Shown: positions 62,101-64,000 of the stretch, in pieces
Position numbering within the stretch: the first letter of the stretch is position 1
How the letters are laid out: each line of letters starts with the position of its first letter
Origin: Chaenocephalus aceratus
Lineage: Eukaryota > Chordata > Actinopteri > Perciformes > Channichthyidae
Length of the DNA: 64,000 nt
Direction of reading: 5' to 3'
Assembly (NCBI GenBank): GCA_023974075.1
Contig: CM043792.1
Span: forward strand, 17,141,373 to 17,205,372
Position numbers and translations under genes: made by a program
Notes under the pieces: generated by a model
Databases searched by the model: none
Seen by the model: the letters and a program-made list of their open reading frames with translations, nothing else
Told to the model about the DNA's origin: nothing

Positions 62101-62835
62101 AAAACAGATATTTTAAAAAGGCAGCTTTTTTGTTAAAGGATAAGGGAGGGGGAAAAAAAAAACCAAACCCCCTGTGGAGGAACCGTAAACCCCCTATGGA
62201 GACAACCATGCGGGTAATTAGAGGGAGGTAGGTAATATACTTAAAATATATATAGAAAGTCAGAGAATATTTATCAGAGGATAACGCATATACATTTTAT
62301 ACAAGTCGACACGAGTGGATTTTGTAAGAAAACAAAGTTTTCGTTCTCAGACCGCTGCAGCATTTTCAAGCAGATCTCTGCGATATGCAATCGCTGTCCG
62401 AATATAATGATGACTTTTAATTATTTGTTAACAGTCATAAATGTATTTAGAAAAAACCTGTGCTCAAACATTAAAAAGAAAAAGAAGGGTAAAGTTACCA
62501 AAGCTTTTTGATATAGTTTTTAACACACAGCGAGATCCCTAAAAAAAAAGTTACAAACAGCTGCGGGGTAAGAATTCTTTACTAAAGTTTTTTTTCAAAA
62601 CTTGTTGAAGAAAAGAGGTATTGCACATATATAACAGCCAGTGACATAAGGCATGTACGGTAGAAAGATTTAACCGTACGCTGTAAACTAAAATGTGGAG
62701 GTATTTTACAGCTAAAAACACTCCTAGACCTAAAAAAAAGTATTTGCCCCGCCATAAAAAACCAATATAACGCTAATTTGTTAAACAGGAATAACCCTAT
62801 TGGCTGTTTCTAGAGTCATTTACATATTGCCAGCC
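62101..62835. other. Unassigned spacer upstream of a promoter
   Basis: AT-rich DNA, A-runs near 62145-62160. Nothing coding is recognised. Confidence 0.5.
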
Positions 62836-62843
62836 TATATAAG
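62836..62843 (+). promoter_or_regulatory. TATA box
   Basis: TATATAAG, with a T-rich/CT-rich CTCTCTCCAC start region about 30 bp downstream, then an ATG at 62899 followed immediately by GTAAGT. Confidence 0.6.
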
Positions 62844-62869
62844 TATATTCCGAACATCTAAACAACCTC

Positions 62870-63636
62870 TCTCCACTTTTCCTCCATCAGACAAAGATAT
62901 GGTAAGTACTTTTATTTTTAATGTTATAATATCATGTAGTTAGTTAATGCTGCTTGATGTGTGTTAAAGAACCTCTATGCAGCTGTTGGTTTTTCTATTA
63001 TATAACAACCGTATATTGCAATTTTTTAAGAAGCTTTTAATGAAGTATCCTTCTAAATACAAAATACATGATGAAGCCCTCAAGTAAAATGAAGGATAGA
63101 TTCATGTGAAAGTATCCAGAATAACGTTTTTTAACATACGTGCTCCAACAGGTGATTGTGGCCATCCTGTAGATTGAAGTGGTCTCAGCTCGGATCTCTG
63201 CATCAAGTCAGGCTTGACAAACTCTATAAAGACTGTGCTAGAGAATTAAAAACTACCAGGTAAAAAATAAATGCTTTCTATGTTTGCTTTTTACAATATG
63301 ATAACTAAGTGATTTTTTCCTGTTAAATGTATAAGTCTGGGTATTTCGAAAACATACTCATACCTTCTTCTCTTTTATTTCTCTATCTTTTTTCTCTATA
63401 GACCATCCCTGCCCCGTTACCAAAGGACAGACGCTGTTTTGTTAAGGTCTGCTTTTTAAGGCTACACCATCTGGTTATAACTGTTATTGATGTATCAGCC
63501 TGGTATGTTGACTTTACGTACATAAGATGTAGAAGCAAAGTGAAATGTTTCTTCAGCGATACCCCAACTATTTCTGATTTTGTTTTTTTTGTTTTTTTGT
63601 TTTGTGGGGAGGGTGATTTCCTAAAAAAGATCAAGC
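62870..63636 (+). other. Predicted spliced 5' leader
   Basis: The donor ATG|GTAAGT is at 62902. Likely acceptor CTCCAACAG| at 63151, donor ACTACCAG|GTAAAA at 63260, acceptor TTTCTCTATAG| at 63401. Splicing the first two joins ATG to GTGATTGTGGCC...CTGTAG, a seven-residue upstream ORF. The exon 3 end is uncertain (a possible T-rich acceptor GGGGAG at about 63613). Splicing has not been observed, only predicted. Confidence 0.45.
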
Positions 63637-64000
63637 ATGGATGATTCTTTTATCGAGGGTTTACCGGACACTGGTGACTTATACATTGATGAGGGCTTTG
63701 TGTATGAAGACATGTCATTTCCGCATTGTTCAAACAGTAACAGTGAACTAAATCACGCTATAACAGATATAGGCGAGGCTGCGTCCTTGACAGAAACAAA
63801 TCCATTTACAGATGTAGAAAGGTCTCTTATCGAAGGTTTACATGAAATAACTGAAATAAGTAGCGATGATGATGATGAATTCAGATATGGAGGCCTGTCA
63901 TTTACACAGTATTCAAACAACAATAGTGAGCTAGATCACACCATAGCAGATGTAAGAGAGGCTGCATCCTCGACAGAAACAAATCCTGATATAGATATAG
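63637..64000 (+). CDS. Start of an acidic repeat protein, partial
   Basis: From the ATG at 63637 (preceded in frame by a TAA at about 63622) 121 codons remain open to the end of the window. Residues 4-62 (SFIEGLPDTGD...NPFTDVER) and 63-121 (SLIEGLHEITE...) are two related units of 59 residues sharing S.IEGL, MSF/LSF..YSN.NSEL.H.I.D and REAAS.TETNP. Asp and Glu are frequent, Lys is absent and Arg occurs three times. SSDDDDEF is a typical acidic/CK2-like patch. I do not recognise the family. The repeated acidic units suggest a regulatory or scaffold protein, but no function can be claimed. Confidence 0.6.
   Translation, partial: MDDSFIEGLPDTGDLYIDEGFVYEDMSFPHCSNSNSELNHAITDIGEAASLTETNPFTDVERSLIEGLHEITEISSDDDDEFRYGGLSFTQYSNNNSELDHTIADVREAASSTETNPDIDI

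Overview
This window looks like teleost fish genomic DNA that is almost entirely transposable-element sequence. The evidence is the mix of families: a fish-type Tc1 element, several hAT elements with intact 8-bp target-site duplications (TSDs), a DIRS retrotransposon, a BEL/Pao retrotransposon, a Kolobok element with a THAP gene, and L2/CR1/RTE-like LINE pieces. Very long CA/GT microsatellites fit as well. I recognise no host protein-coding exon, tRNA, rRNA or CRISPR array. Most of the DNA between elements has no recognisable coding content and is probably intergenic or intronic.

Layout. 0-9.5 kb: an LTR-like tract, a 5'-truncated LINE with a 12-bp TSD, MITE fragments, and a 1.04-kb element with roughly 50-bp terminal inverted repeats (TIRs). 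9.6-11.2 kb: a complete Tc1 element with 285-bp TIRs and a once-frameshifted transposase. 14.8-15.0 kb: a 267-bp GT tract. 15.3-21.3 kb: a nest of hAT elements, one of which (18.6-19.8 kb) carries an intact small ORF joining a BED finger directly to a hAT dimerisation domain. 22.1-24.0 kb: a solo LTR and an L2 fragment. 26.3-31.9 kb: a DIRS retrotransposon on the minus strand, with gag, RT, RNase H, a tyrosine recombinase remnant and inverted termini that carry promoters.

32.4-56.1 kb holds four related pieces (32.4-35.3, 36.7-41.7, 44.4-47.5 and 55.6-56.1 kb) of a large non-autonomous element family. They share an internal core but carry two different kinds of long inverted arm. The third copy is bounded by a 7-bp TSD inside a LINE ORF, so the empty site can be read back. 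The second copy is interrupted by a Kolobok element with a THAP-domain ORF and by LINE tails. A TTAA-flanked foldback element lies at 49.8-50.7 kb.

56.7-61.1 kb is a degraded BEL/Pao coding region on the minus strand with no visible LTRs. 61.1-64.0 kb is different in character: a cluster of ACCGGAAGT motifs, a tandem duplication in which each unit has a TATA-like box and a tiny ORF, then a TATA promoter, a perfect splice donor directly after an ATG, and the start of a very acidic protein with 59-residue repeats that runs off the window. I cannot name it. It is the best candidate here for the start of an undescribed gene or large mobile or virus-derived element.
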